The notes: generated by a model from the letters alone, not told the origin. A stretch of DNA of 64,000 nt from Candidatus Pristimantibacillus lignocellulolyticus (GCA_023639215.1 CP097899.1:2972001-3036000); one strand, 5' to 3'; shown: positions 15,435 through 25,073, counted from the stretch's first letter. Translations and numbers: made by a program.

Positions 15435-17609
15435 ATGGTAGCAAAGAAAAATTTATTTTCGCTAGAAATCAAGGAGAAAGTACAATCGTTAATTTCTCAA
15501 ATGACGATTGAAGAGAAAGTTGGTCAAATGTCGCAATTTGATTGGGGATTTCATGCAATAAATCCCGACGCCGGCGGTGAAATTAATGAAATCATGAAGG
15601 ATCTTCTAAATAAAGGTATGTTAGGCTCTTTGTTTAATTTATCTGGCGTTGAACAATCCAATACAATACAACAGCAATCAATTGAAAGATCACGACTTGG
15701 AATTCCTATGATTGTCGGAAGAGACGTTATTCATGGTTATCGCAGCGTATTCCCAATTCCACTCGCTCAATCGGCAAGCTGGAATCCGGATCTAATAAGA
15801 AGAACTGCAGAAGTTGCTTCCAAGGAAGCGGCGTCAGATGGTATTTCATGGGTATTTGCTCCAATGATCGATATTACTAGAGATCCAAGATGGGGAAGAA
15901 TCGCTGAAACCATGGGAGAAGATCCTCATCTAAGCGAGATTATGGCTGAAGCTTGGGTTGATGGTACCGAAGTGCAAGATTCCACAAATGAAAGCTTATC
16001 TGTTGCAAGCTGTCCGAAGCATTATGCTGGTTATGGCTTTGCTGAATCGGGTCGTGATTATAATACGGTAGACGTATCGGATAGAGTACTACGTGAAGTG
16101 ATTCTGCCTCCTTTCCGTAAAGCTGTAGAAGCAGGAGCACTTAGTATTATGGCGTCCTTCAACGAGATGAATGGTATTCCTGCATGTGCTAATCGTTATT
16201 TGCTTACGACGATTTTACGTGAGGAGTGGGGTTTTGAAGGTGTTCTTGTTAGTGATTACAATGCACTAGGAGAGCTTATTACTCATGGAGTTGCCAAAGA
16301 TGCCGAGGAAGCTTGTGAAATTGCAATTAAAGCGGGTACGGATATGGACATGCATTCAGGAATTTACTATAAATATTTACCGAAACTTGTCAAAGAAGGT
16401 CGTATTGAAGAAAGCTTGATCGACTCAGCTGTAGGACGAATATTGGCATTAAAAATGAAGCTTGGATTGTTCGACAACGCTCAAGTTAATCCGGCGCTGA
16501 ACGAGAACATAATATTATCTGAGGAACATGTGTCATTAGCACGAGAAGCAGCAAGAGAGTCTATTGTATTGCTGAAAAATGATAATCGCACGCTTCCTTT
16601 GACGAAGCAATTAAAAACGCTAGCTGTTATTGGACCACTAGCAACGAATACGACAGATCCATTAGGTTGTTGGGCAGCTGATGGTAATCCAGACGATGTT
16701 GTTTCTCTACTTGACGGAATTAAAGCGAAAATATCTCCAGACACAGAGCTTCTATACGCGGAAGGTTGTGGTATAGAGAGTGAGGTTGAGAACGGCTTTG
16801 AACAGGCACTAGCTGCTGTTGCTAAAGCTGATGTAACTATCATTGCCGTAGGTGAAGGTAAAACGATGAGCGGTGAAGGGAATTCCAGATCTGAACTTGA
16901 TTTGCCAGGAAAACAACGTAAACTAGTGGAAGAAGCTATTAAGCTTGGCAAGCCAGTTATCGTAGTATTATTTAACGGACGTCCGTTGACGACAGTTTGG
17001 CTAGATGAAACGGCTACAGCAATTGTAGAGGCTTGGCACTTAGGCATTCAAAGTGGAAATGCTATTGCAGACGTTCTGTTTGGAGATTATAATCCTAGCG
17101 GAAAACTGACAGCGACGTTCCCTCAAAGTGTAGGTCAAATCCCGCTTTACTATTATCGTAAAAATACTGGTCGTCCACCTGGTGGCGTGTATTCATCAAG
17201 ATATATTGATGCTCCAGTACAGGCGCTATATCCATTCGGTTACGGTTTAAGTTATACAGATTTTGAATATAGCAATCTTGTTTTAAGCTCTACTCATATC
17301 AGTAACTCAGATTCTGTATCTGTTTCTGTAGATGTTAAGAATACTGGGAATTACTCTGGTGAAGAGGTTGTTCAGTTGTACATTCGGGATGTAGCTGCTA
17401 GCGTAACACAGCCTCTCAAGAAACTAAAAGGATTTACAAAAGTGAGTCTAGCTGTCGGAGAGATGAAGACTGTCACATTCACGGTATCACCTTCTGATCT
17501 TTCGATCATAGCGGCAGATAACAATCTAACTGTTGAAGCTGGTAGTTTCCAAGTTATAGTTGGACCAAATTCCGAAGCTGGATTGATCGGAGAAATCGTA
17601 GTTCAATAG
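15435..17609 (+). CDS. Glycoside hydrolase family 3 beta-glucosidase (BglX-like), cytoplasmic
   Basis: 724 residues without a signal peptide, so probably intracellular. An N-terminal (alpha/beta)8 domain contains GRDVIHGYR, ASFNEMNGIPA and VLVSDYNAL, where D274 of SDY is the expected catalytic nucleophile. The second domain has VAVGEGKTMSGEGNSRSELDLPG, the region of the acid/base glutamate. A fibronectin-III-like C-terminal domain follows (LYPFGYGLSYTDFEY, then VVQLYIRD). ATG 15426 touches the ribosome binding site AAAGGAG (15419-15425) and cannot be used, so ATG 15435, 9 bases further on, is chosen. It likely cleaves short beta-glucosides taken up whole. Confidence 0.93.
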   Translation: MVAKKNLFSLEIKEKVQSLISQMTIEEKVGQMSQFDWGFHAINPDAGGEINEIMKDLLNKGMLGSLFNLSGVEQSNTIQQQSIERSRLGIPMIVGRDVIHGYRSVFPIPLAQSASWNPDLIRRTAEVASKEAASDGISWVFAPMIDITRDPRWGRIAETMGEDPHLSEIMAEAWVDGTEVQDSTNESLSVASCPKHYAGYGFAESGRDYNTVDVSDRVLREVILPPFRKAVEAGALSIMASFNEMNGIPACANRYLLTTILREEWGFEGVLVSDYNALGELITHGVAKDAEEACEIAIKAGTDMDMHSGIYYKYLPKLVKEGRIEESLIDSAVGRILALKMKLGLFDNAQVNPALNENIILSEEHVSLAREAARESIVLLKNDNRTLPLTKQLKTLAVIGPLATNTTDPLGCWAADGNPDDVVSLLDGIKAKISPDTELLYAEGCGIESEVENGFEQALAAVAKADVTIIAVGEGKTMSGEGNSRSELDLPGKQRKLVEEAIKLGKPVIVVLFNGRPLTTVWLDETATAIVEAWHLGIQSGNAIADVLFGDYNPSGKLTATFPQSVGQIPLYYYRKNTGRPPGGVYSSRYIDAPVQALYPFGYGLSYTDFEYSNLVLSSTHISNSDSVSVSVDVKNTGNYSGEEVVQLYIRDVAASVTQPLKKLKGFTKVSLAVGEMKTVTFTVSPSDLSIIAADNNLTVEAGSFQVIVGPNSEAGLIGEIVVQ

Positions 17610-17976
17610 GTATGGTCATGAAATACTAGATATTAACTGCATCTGTTAGTAACATACTGAAATATCTAAATATTAAACACTAAAATGGTCCCCCTATTAA
17701 ATTCACTTTTTAAGTGTCTAATATAGGGGGACTGTTACTGTTCTATTATTTGTATAATGGTTTTGTCTTATTATGATCTTTTAGTTATTCATCCTATTAA
17801 CGTTAGATCATTTATAGTTTATAACTATAAATAAGATAGGTATTATATATTTTACTTGCGGATCGAATTGTAACAAAATGTAATTAATAAACAAACGATT
17901 CGTTAGCTATAAACCTTAGTGGTAAGGATGCTTTAAAAACAGCTGTACATTATTAATTATAAGGAGCTGGTATGTT
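17610..17976. other. Intergenic region after the glucosidase
   Basis: It contains an imperfect hairpin (17688-17732; GTCCCCCTAT against ATAGGGGGAC with a nested CACTT/AAGTG) that may end transcription although no T run follows. The rest is AT-rich with no gene recognised. Confidence 0.5.
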
Positions 17977-18744
17977 ATGGATTCGAATCAAGTGTGGAAG
18001 TCGGACTTATATGACAAAAGATTAAGCTTTATTTCTGAATATGGTAAGGGCGTAGTTGAAATTCTTAACCCTCAGGAGGGTGAAAATATTCTTGATCTAG
18101 GTTGTGGAACGGGAGATTTGGCTTCTATTATTGCTAATTATGGAGTAAATGTAATTGGTATGGATTACTCCAAAGAGATGATTGAGAAAGCTCGCGAAAA
18201 GTATCCTCATATTAATTTTGAAATTGAAAACGGTGAAGATTTCACAGTTAAACAATCCTTCGATGCTGTCTTTTCTAACGCTGCTCTACATTGGATGAAA
18301 AATCCCGAGAAAGTGCTTGCTTGTGTATGGGATGCGTTATCCGATAGAGGAAGATTTGTTGCAGAATTCGGCGGATATGGTAATGTTGTAACAATTATTA
18401 AGTCGATTAATGAAGTTTTTACAGAAGAGTACGGAAAAGATGCTACAAAATATAATCCTTGGTACTTTCCAACGATAGGCGAGTATAGTACTTTGCTTGA
18501 AAAACAGGGTTTTCGGGTAACGTATGCGATCCATTTTGATCGACCAACCAAACTAGAAGATGGCGAGAATGGATTGACTGATTGGTTAACCTCATTTGCA
18601 GATAACTATTTCGCAGATTTTGAAGAAGAGGAGAAAAACATTATATTTGCCAAAGTAGCTAACAAAGCTAGAGCTGAGTTATTTCAAAATGGATCTTGGT
18701 ATGCAGATTATAAACGGATAAGAGTTATGGCGGTTAAACAATAA
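17977..18744 (+). CDS. Class I SAM-dependent methyltransferase (trans-aconitate methyltransferase-like)
   Basis: 255 residues. Motif I is ILDLGCGTGDLA (about residues 38-49), followed by VIGMDYSKEMIEKAR (acidic residue binding the SAM ribose), the post-I NGEDF, and FDAVFSNAALHWM as motif IV. The overall pattern is that of the methyltransf_25 / Tam group acting on small carboxylic acids, but the acceptor cannot be told. AAGGAG lies 10 bases before ATG 17977. It is alone on this strand and convergent with the P-loop kinase gene 29 bp downstream, with no strong terminator between. Confidence 0.85.
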   Translation: MDSNQVWKSDLYDKRLSFISEYGKGVVEILNPQEGENILDLGCGTGDLASIIANYGVNVIGMDYSKEMIEKAREKYPHINFEIENGEDFTVKQSFDAVFSNAALHWMKNPEKVLACVWDALSDRGRFVAEFGGYGNVVTIIKSINEVFTEEYGKDATKYNPWYFPTIGEYSTLLEKQGFRVTYAIHFDRPTKLEDGENGLTDWLTSFADNYFADFEEEEKNIIFAKVANKARAELFQNGSWYADYKRIRVMAVKQ

Positions 18745-18773
18745 CTCCTTGTTATTCATCTATAAAAACTTAC

Positions 18774-19307
18774 TCATTGCATTTTATTCATTATCTCCTT
18801 GTACAATTGTTCAACAGGTTGCGAGCTATCTAACTTGATAAAAGTACTTTTGGATAGCTCCATCTGGTACAATTGTTCTGCAAAAGTACCACCGATACTT
18901 TGATCTTCTTCCGTCCAGTATGTTTTACACCATTCTAAAAAATCATTCGTATATAAACCATTTTCATCAAGCCACATAGCATTCGAGCCGTTTCGCTTTA
19001 TTTCTCTTGTGCGTAATCGTTCCAAACGATCCCTCTCATCAAGGGAAAGGAATACTAGTAGATCACGATCGACAAAACCTTCAGGACACCACGAAAAAAC
19101 AGATCCAGAAACGATGTAGCTACTATTAGTTTCTATGTCCTCTTCATACATACTTCTACGTAATTCTATCGGGTTATTAACTGTAAAGGAATTGTCTTTC
19201 CACAGATAATAATCGGTATCTATCCACTTAATATTCTCTTGTTCACTAATGAATTTCGCTAAGGTGCTTTTGCCGGTGCCCGAGGCACCGATGATTTGTA
19301 TTTTCAC
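18774..19307 (-). CDS. Small P-loop nucleotide kinase-like protein (FlaR / topology-modulation type)
   Basis: 177 residues with an N-terminal Walker A IIGASGTGKSTLAKF (residues 4-18), WIDTDYYLW as the second acidic strand, SSYIVSGSVFSW and an RLERLRTRE lid-like segment, the layout of adenylate-kinase-like proteins often named topology modulation or FlaR proteins. The frame is open to ATG 19337, but GGAGG lies 9 bases before the GTG at 19307 and translation from there starts just before the Walker strand, so GTG is chosen. The substrate is unknown. Confidence 0.75.
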   Translation of the reverse strand: MKIQIIGASGTGKSTLAKFISEQENIKWIDTDYYLWKDNSFTVNNPIELRRSMYEEDIETNSSYIVSGSVFSWCPEGFVDRDLLVFLSLDERDRLERLRTREIKRNGSNAMWLDENGLYTNDFLEWCKTYWTEEDQSIGGTFAEQLYQMELSKSTFIKLDSSQPVEQLYKEIMNKMQ

Positions 19308-19476
19308 TCGAACTGACCTCCATTGTCTTAATAACATACTATCGAGTTATTCATTGTATCAAATTTCTATTGATGATTTCAAAAAAAATGAAATTTAGAT
19401 CGTAATGAAATAAAGTGTCACATTTGCGAGACTTCAATTGTTACTTTAGTAGGTATACAAGAAAGGGGGGGAACAA

Positions 19477-19983
19477 TTGACTAGTGAACAGATCGAACAT
19501 CTTGTTAGTAAAGCACAGCATGGAGATCATCAAGCCTTTTCAGAACTAGTGAAGATGAGTCAACAAAAAGTATTTCGATACTGTTATCCGATGTTGACTA
19601 GTCGTCAGGATGGCGAGGATATTGTGCAGGAAACTTTTATTAACGCCTTTCAGCATTTGCACCAATATAAAGATGAAGGGAACTTTATTGGGTGGTTGAT
19701 GACGATAGCTCACCGATTATGTCTCAATAAGTTGAAGAAGGACAAGCGGATGTTCGCCTTACTGCATAAGATGACAATTGAGCAACCAATAATCGAAACG
19801 CGTCAGGAAGAAGAAATCAATGAAGAGATCTTTAAGCTACTTAATCAACTTAAGCCCAAGTATCGAGCAATCGTCATACTTAAAGTACTTGAATCAACTG
19901 GTTGCGGTTTATTAGTATATAAGTTTTGTAATGGTTGTCGCAGATCTAATACTAAAGAATTCAGTAATTTATTAATTATTTAG
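19477..19983 (+). pseudogene. ECF-type RNA polymerase sigma factor, 3' end replaced at island border
   Basis: The first ~137 residues are a normal ECF sigma factor: region 2 (AFSELVKMSQQKVFRYCY, DGEDIVQETFINAF, FIGWLMTIAHRLCLNKLKK) and the start of region 4 (LLNQLKPKYRAIVILKVLE). After about base 19890 the expected helix-turn-helix (a YEEIA... helix and a TVKSRxxRAR recognition helix) is missing and replaced by about 30 unrelated residues before the stop. Without the -35-binding helix it should not work as a sigma factor. No anti-sigma gene follows. The break marks the left edge of the defence island. AAAGGGGGGG precedes the TTG start at 19477. Confidence 0.8.
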
Positions 19984-20317
19984 TAACTCTAAAGATTGGT
20001 TACTGATCAATGTTATTTCGATTAGTAACCAGTCTTTTTCTTATTGAAGGAGCAGTTACTTTATATAAGAATAGTATTAGATTGATTGTTAATCCAAATG
20101 CGACATCTCTTCCATAATAGCTTTTTGAGAAGTTCTCCAATTCATACATATTTGTGGTCTATGATTGATCAGATATAATGAATCAACTATGTTTATATAG
20201 CTAGAAATAAAATTTTGTGATATCTTAATATCTTATATAAATTGCTTGAAAATCTTATTGAATAGTGATAAGTTGCTAGTATAAGGAACAATTGTTCGCA
20301 TTTGAGGGGCGTAAATA
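19984..20317. other. Left border region of the island
   Basis: It contains the hairpin terminator listed separately and AT-rich DNA with no recognisable gene. The end carries GAGGGG, the ribosome binding site of the first methyltransferase. Confidence 0.45.
19993..20039 (+). terminator. Terminator after the truncated sigma gene
   Basis: A 15-bp stem with two G-U pairs (19993-20007 with 20021-20035) and a T run. Confidence 0.85.
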
Positions 20318-22006
20318 ATGAGTGAAAAAAAATTAAAAGCAGTAGATTTATTTTCTGGAGCTGGCGGTATGAGTCTTGGTTTTATGCAAACCGGTCTCAT
20401 AGATGTCGTTGCTTCTGTGGAAAATAATGAGTCTGCTAAGAAAACTTATCAACATAATCATAAAACGTTTAATACAGATAATAAAATTAAATTATATTCG
20501 GATATTCGAAATTTGAATTTTAGACAAGAAATACTTGCTAGCTATCCTAAAATTGATATTGTATTTGGAGGACCTCCATGCCAAGGTTTTTCTAATGCTA
20601 ATCGCCAAAAAACAAATTTAATCTCAATGAACAATCAATTAGTAAAAGAATACGTACGTGCGATAGAGGAACTTAATCCTAGTTCATTTGTAATGGAAAA
20701 TGTGAAAGCCATGCAATCAAAAAAACATAAGTTCTTTTATTCTAAACAAGAACATAAAGAAATTGTAGAAATTTTAAAATTAGATCTATTTTCAGAAAAA
20801 TTAATTTTAGGTAATAACTCGCTTGGAACATTCGAAATTATGGGATTCTTGCTTGAAAATCTGGAAGTTGAGTCATTAAGAGATTACATAATCAATGATA
20901 AATTATTGTATTCCAAATTAACTCAAATAGATAAAAAACCAAATGAAGCAAAAGAGTATATTAAAAGAAACGAGCGAATACTAACTCGAAGTATTAATAA
21001 TTGGGAGGCAATGCACAACAAGTATTGGTCTATAACGTTTAAAAAACAGTGGTTGGAACTTGGCGATTTGCTGAATCAGAGTGATCGTAGTGATGAAACT
21101 CTTTTGAAAATAATTGATAAAATTAAAGAAATTGTTGAAATTGAAAAAATAATGATGCGTATGAATGAAATTCTTAATAATGGCATAGAAGTATCTGCAA
21201 TAAGCATTAAAGATAGTTATCTAATTATTGATGTGAAATCTTATAACGTGATGGATTATTTGTTGGCAAAGTTCAATTATTTAGGGTATAGAATTAATAG
21301 TGAGTATATTCTTAATGCAGCTAGTTTTGGTGCACCTCAGATGCGAGAACGACTTGTACTAATAGGTGTAAAGATGAATATTATCGGAGATAGCCCTGTA
21401 GTCTTACCAACTCCTATTTTTAAAGAAAATCAATATTTTACTGTCAGGGATGCTATATATGATTTAGAACATATAACACCTTTTACATCGATTGAAGCGG
21501 AACGAGCTATTTCTAAAACAAAATATGTTAATGAGAATTTATTGTTACGGTATCTGAGTAGTGATACTAAAACAGTTAGAAATCATATGATGACGAATAC
21601 TACAGATACTGCATTATCAAGGTTTAAAGCTTTACAACAAGGACAAAACTTTCATGACTTAGAAGAATCTTATAAATTATCTTATGCAGATCCAGATAGA
21701 ACTCAAAATTCAGTGTATTTCAGACTGAGATATGATAGACCCTCTAATACTGTCATTAATGCTCGAAAATCAATGTGGATTCATCCGAGTAAAGATAGAG
21801 CAATTAGTATTCGAGAAGTGGCTCGGTTACAAACATTTCCTGATGATTTTGTTTTTGTTGGTTCAAAAGATTCTCAATATCAACAAATAGGAAATGCTGT
21901 TCCACCAATTCTAGGAAGAGCTATAGCAGAAAAAATATTATATTATTTAGGGATTAATGTAAGTCTAAAGTTAAGTGATATATTTAAAATGAAACACTTA
22001 ATATAA
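20318..22006 (+). CDS. DNA (cytosine-5) methyltransferase with large insertion (island MTase 1)
   Basis: 562 residues, longer than the usual 330-450. Motif I is DLFSGAGGMSLGF (10-22), motif IV GGPPCQGFS with catalytic C88, motif VI ENV with E127, motif VIII QMRER (341-345), then RPSNTV, the VARLQTFPDDF segment and motif X QIGNAVPP. The stretch between motif VI and motif VIII is about 210 residues, against about 42 in island MTase 3, so roughly 165 extra, charged, helix-rich residues are inserted in the catalytic domain. It methylates C5 of cytosine at an unknown site. GAGGGG precedes ATG 20318. It is separated from the other methyltransferases by a decayed transposase. Confidence 0.92.
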   Translation: MSEKKLKAVDLFSGAGGMSLGFMQTGLIDVVASVENNESAKKTYQHNHKTFNTDNKIKLYSDIRNLNFRQEILASYPKIDIVFGGPPCQGFSNANRQKTNLISMNNQLVKEYVRAIEELNPSSFVMENVKAMQSKKHKFFYSKQEHKEIVEILKLDLFSEKLILGNNSLGTFEIMGFLLENLEVESLRDYIINDKLLYSKLTQIDKKPNEAKEYIKRNERILTRSINNWEAMHNKYWSITFKKQWLELGDLLNQSDRSDETLLKIIDKIKEIVEIEKIMMRMNEILNNGIEVSAISIKDSYLIIDVKSYNVMDYLLAKFNYLGYRINSEYILNAASFGAPQMRERLVLIGVKMNIIGDSPVVLPTPIFKENQYFTVRDAIYDLEHITPFTSIEAERAISKTKYVNENLLLRYLSSDTKTVRNHMMTNTTDTALSRFKALQQGQNFHDLEESYKLSYADPDRTQNSVYFRLRYDRPSNTVINARKSMWIHPSKDRAISIREVARLQTFPDDFVFVGSKDSQYQQIGNAVPPILGRAIAEKILYYLGINVSLKLSDIFKMKHLI

Positions 22007-22039
22007 AGAGGCTTTGACAAAACTAGCTTCTAAGAAACG

Positions 22040-22075
22040 AAAAATGATGAAATCTTTATCGATTTCATCATTTTT
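22040..22075 (+). terminator. Terminator of island MTase 1
   Basis: A 15-bp perfect stem (22040-22054 with 22061-22075) that ends in five T. The preceding GAGGCTTTGACAAAAC may be one end of the decayed IS that follows (inference). Confidence 0.75.
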
Positions 22076-22105
22076 CATATATTATTCTTATTAAGCGTTG
22101 AAAAC

Positions 22106-22690
22106 TTACGTTATTACTGCATATGTTTGTAAGTTTAAAGCCATTAAAGATAGACCGATGTCATGTTCCGCTTTAGATTTTCCTCGTAACGTAAAGTGAG
22201 TGAAACTTAAACTAGCCTTTAAGAAGGCATAACGGGCTCTACATCAATTTTACGTTGACGATAGATTTTGCTTGTTTTTTCTTCTGAAAGCATTGCTCTC
22301 ACATATGCTTTTTGTTGTTCCTATGTTTCAGTTACCATGAGCGTACGGTTTGTACCCTTTTGTGCCTTCGTGCAGCTTGAGCGAAAAGAGAACCTTGTGT
22401 AACATTCACATTTATAGAGCTTACACTCACGTTTAAACCCAGAACGATCGTTGCGTGTAGTAAAACGTAAAAAAACAATTTACCATTTTCTTTCGTGTTT
22501 GACGTCGTAGCTACTTACGCTCCATGACATCCTCAAATTGCGAAATGAATGGCGTAATATCTTCTACCATTTCCCCCAGATTCTAAGCAATTTCATTCAT
22601 TTCTTCTGTAGATAACTACTCATCATGTTCATGTGACATTTCTGTGATAATCTTGTTTTCAAGCAGTTCATTGTACAGTTGAGTGGATTT
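22106..22690 (-). pseudogene. Decayed IS1182-family transposase (C-terminal half)
   Basis: The minus strand reads as the C-terminal half of an IS1182-type DDE transposase, broken by stops and a frameshift. Recognisable pieces in order are LYNELLENKIITEMSHEHDE, TTRNDRSGFKRECKLYKC, CTKAQKGTNRTLMVTET, MLSEEKTSKIYRQRKIDVEP (the conserved YxxRK..VEP region) and, after a frameshift near 22231, AFLKASLSFTHFTLRGKSKA and DIGLSLMALNLQTY. At least four in-frame stops are present. The N-terminal half is missing. It cannot be active. Confidence 0.85.
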
Positions 22691-22742
22691 TTCGAAAAGA
22701 AGTGTTATTCATAATATTTTTCATATTATATTAATAAAGAAA

Positions 22743-23786
22743 TCATATTCTCCCTCTATCTAAAAAACCTCCAAATATATTTTGTTGGTGATAATGCAAA
22801 CTATTAATCGAAGGACTGAAAAATTCCTGTACAGGAACAAAAATTCTTTGACCATTTAAGTCCTGTAGCATTTCACTCCCTACATTTGGATGAACTCGAA
22901 TAGTATAATTATCATTTATTGTAAAGCATCCCGTATCAAATGCCCAATGTAAATCTCTATTCATTAGAATCCCGTTATTAGGGTTAAAACTACCTCCATG
23001 ACTACGAGGGTAAATATGAGCAGCTTGTAAGTTATTAAAGGTGCCACAATTGATTACTTGTCTGGTTATGGCACATAAGTTTTCATATCCGACAGAAACA
23101 AAATCTCGGAACATTACTTGATTTGAAAATAACGAATCAATATTAGTTTGACTAATATTGTTACGAGTTACGATATCATTTGATACTTGTATCAGACCTA
23201 GTTCATTAACTTCATTTCCATTAATGTAATCAGGTCTAGTCTGCATTATTTCTAAAATTCTGTCTTCTATAATTTCAATATCTTCATGTAATACTGCGTA
23301 ATTTCCTCTAATTGAGGAATAATCTATTTCATTACTTAATCGATTGTATAAATGGCTAGTATGATCATTTTCCAAATATGCAAAATAGACAGTTTCATCA
23401 ACTGTTTCTCCGTTATCATTTAGTTGTATTGTCTGAGGCTTTAAAACAATAATATCGTCTCTTCGGAATAACCATTCATTACCTTCTAGGAAGCGATTCG
23501 AATAGAGTCGGTATTCATCCCTTGGTTGCCCACCATTGCCACCCTCATGGTATCTATCGTTATTATAAACGAATGTGCAGTAATTTCGTTCAAAACGTTC
23601 TCTATACAAAGGGATTAAAGTAAGTATTCTGTAGTCGTTTAAAATTGTTTGTGAAAGGAATGGAAGAAATGATAAAAAATCTGAGTTTTTGGACATAAAT
23701 AGATATCGCCCTCTAGAAGGATTATCATTGGGACCATTAACACTACCAAGTTCTTGATGCTGTAATCGTTTAATTAAATAAGTCAT
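22743..23786 (-). CDS. HNH endonuclease, putative restriction enzyme of the island
   Basis: 347 residues. The N-terminal ~230 residues are unrecognised and may bind DNA. The C-terminal part is an HNH nuclease: LQAAHIYPRSHGGSFNPNNG, then ILMNRDLHWAFDTGCFTI, with the usual AAHIxP, N and DLHxxFD residues (about 250-290). Such nucleases accompany cytosine-5 methyltransferases as restriction partners. GGGGG lies 6 bases before ATG 23786. It is the last gene of the leftward unit but has its own extended -10 promoter directly behind a terminator, so nuclease and methylase levels may be set apart. Confidence 0.85.
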   Translation of the reverse strand: MTYLIKRLQHQELGSVNGPNDNPSRGRYLFMSKNSDFLSFLPFLSQTILNDYRILTLIPLYRERFERNYCTFVYNNDRYHEGGNGGQPRDEYRLYSNRFLEGNEWLFRRDDIIVLKPQTIQLNDNGETVDETVYFAYLENDHTSHLYNRLSNEIDYSSIRGNYAVLHEDIEIIEDRILEIMQTRPDYINGNEVNELGLIQVSNDIVTRNNISQTNIDSLFSNQVMFRDFVSVGYENLCAITRQVINCGTFNNLQAAHIYPRSHGGSFNPNNGILMNRDLHWAFDTGCFTINDNYTIRVHPNVGSEMLQDLNGQRIFVPVQEFFSPSINSLHYHQQNIFGGFLDRGRI

Positions 23787-23815
23787 AAAATACCCCCAAT
23801 GTAAACTTAAAATTT

Positions 23816-23824
23816 ATTATACCA
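23816..23824 (-). promoter_or_regulatory. Extended -10 promoter of the HNH nuclease gene
   Basis: On the minus strand TGG-TATAAT (23824 to 23816) forms an extended -10 element about 30 bases before the start codon and just behind the terminator of the methyltransferase unit. No good -35 box is seen. Confidence 0.5.
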
Positions 23825-23864
23825 AAAACTACCTCTATTATGGAATGGTAGAGGTAGTTTTTGG
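23822..23864 (-). terminator. Hairpin terminator between MTase 2 and the HNH gene
   Basis: A 16-bp perfect stem (23822-23837 with 23849-23864) whose minus-strand 3' arm contains TTTTT. Confidence 0.75.
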
Positions 23865-25073
23865 TTAATTATTTATAAATTCTAATAGTGCAGATGCAAG
23901 CTTTTGAGCAAATAAAGGAGGAACAGCATTCCCTATCATTTTATAGTTAGCTCCCATACTTGAGATAAAATTATAATGATTTGGGAAAGTTTGTAGACGA
24001 GCTGCTTCTCGGACAGTTATACTTCTAGATTGTGATGAATCTGGATGAATATGTCTTAAACCATCTTTATAAAGATGTGCGGGGATTGTATTGCTTGGCT
24101 GATTCCAACGTAGTACATGATACTTATGAATATTTGAATTGCGTCCAGTCAATCGGGTATATAATTCCATTAAAGCATGACTTGTAATATACTGATATTT
24201 ACCACTTTCGATATCTTCACACAAAATATTAAAAATATTAATATCTCTTCTGTTGTGAAGACGGGGGACATGGTTAGATATATTAATATCAAAAATATGA
24301 GAATACTTTCTCCCGTCTCTAATATAATCTAATTCAGCTGGTATAATAGGAGGCAAGTCACCAATTGCATCTCGAACTGTTCTTATGTTTTCACGATATT
24401 TTGGCAAAGTATCGAGATAAAATTGCTGTAAAGCGTGCTGAATGTTATTTATAAAACCATTTCTTACTCCGACTATTATGACTCGTTTTCTTTTTTGAGG
24501 TACACCATATTCAGATAAATCAAATTGAGCATATGTTTTTAAATCATCTACAATTTCGTAACCCGAGTTTTTAATTTCATTTCTAATTAAATCTGTTACC
24601 AAGGTTTCTCCATCAGGTTTAGCACTAAGAATACCTGGAACATTTTCAAAAACAAACAAATTAGGTTTGTAATGTCTAACCAATTGCATGTAACTTTCAA
24701 ACAAGAAATTTCTATAGTCGTTTCGCATGCCATTTTCATCTCGTATACGTCCTGCAACTGAATATGCTTGGCAAGGGGGGCCACCAATAATTAAATCTAC
24801 GTTTGAACCGCCTATTATGGCGTCTAGTCCAACATGAGAATCGTATTCTTCATCATTTTCCCAACCACTAATTAATTCTTCAGTACGTTGAATATCAAAG
24901 CGAATGACACGTTCATCTGAGTCAATCATATTATAGTTATTTTTCAAGTGATTTCTAAGATTCTCAACTTGAGGTTTTTCCCATTCTACAGCTGCTAGCA
25001 TATTATAATTATGATTTTGTTTAAAACCTTCTGAAAAACCACCACAGCCTGCAAAAATATCAATAAAATTCAT
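23865..25073 (-). CDS. DNA (cytosine-5) methyltransferase (island MTase 2)
   Basis: 402 residues with the full motif set: motif I DIFAGCGGFSEGF (5-17), motif IV GGPPCQAYS with catalytic C101, motif VI FENV with E143, motif VIII QKRKR, then QPSNTI, the AARLQTFPNHY segment and KMIGNAVPP. The target recognition region lies between motif VIII and the PSNT segment and differs from those of the other two island methyltransferases, so it should recognise its own sequence. AAAGGAG precedes ATG 25073; the start is 13 bp after the end of MTase 3, so the two are co-transcribed. Confidence 0.93.
   Translation of the reverse strand: MNFIDIFAGCGGFSEGFKQNHNYNMLAAVEWEKPQVENLRNHLKNNYNMIDSDERVIRFDIQRTEELISGWENDEEYDSHVGLDAIIGGSNVDLIIGGPPCQAYSVAGRIRDENGMRNDYRNFLFESYMQLVRHYKPNLFVFENVPGILSAKPDGETLVTDLIRNEIKNSGYEIVDDLKTYAQFDLSEYGVPQKRKRVIIVGVRNGFINNIQHALQQFYLDTLPKYRENIRTVRDAIGDLPPIIPAELDYIRDGRKYSHIFDINISNHVPRLHNRRDINIFNILCEDIESGKYQYITSHALMELYTRLTGRNSNIHKYHVLRWNQPSNTIPAHLYKDGLRHIHPDSSQSRSITVREAARLQTFPNHYNFISSMGANYKMIGNAVPPLFAQKLASALLEFINN

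Noticed and set aside
16481..17047. 188-residue open frame on the minus strand
   Set aside because: It lies wholly inside the GH3 glucosidase gene, is an antisense shadow of well-conserved codons and has no ribosome binding site or known domain.
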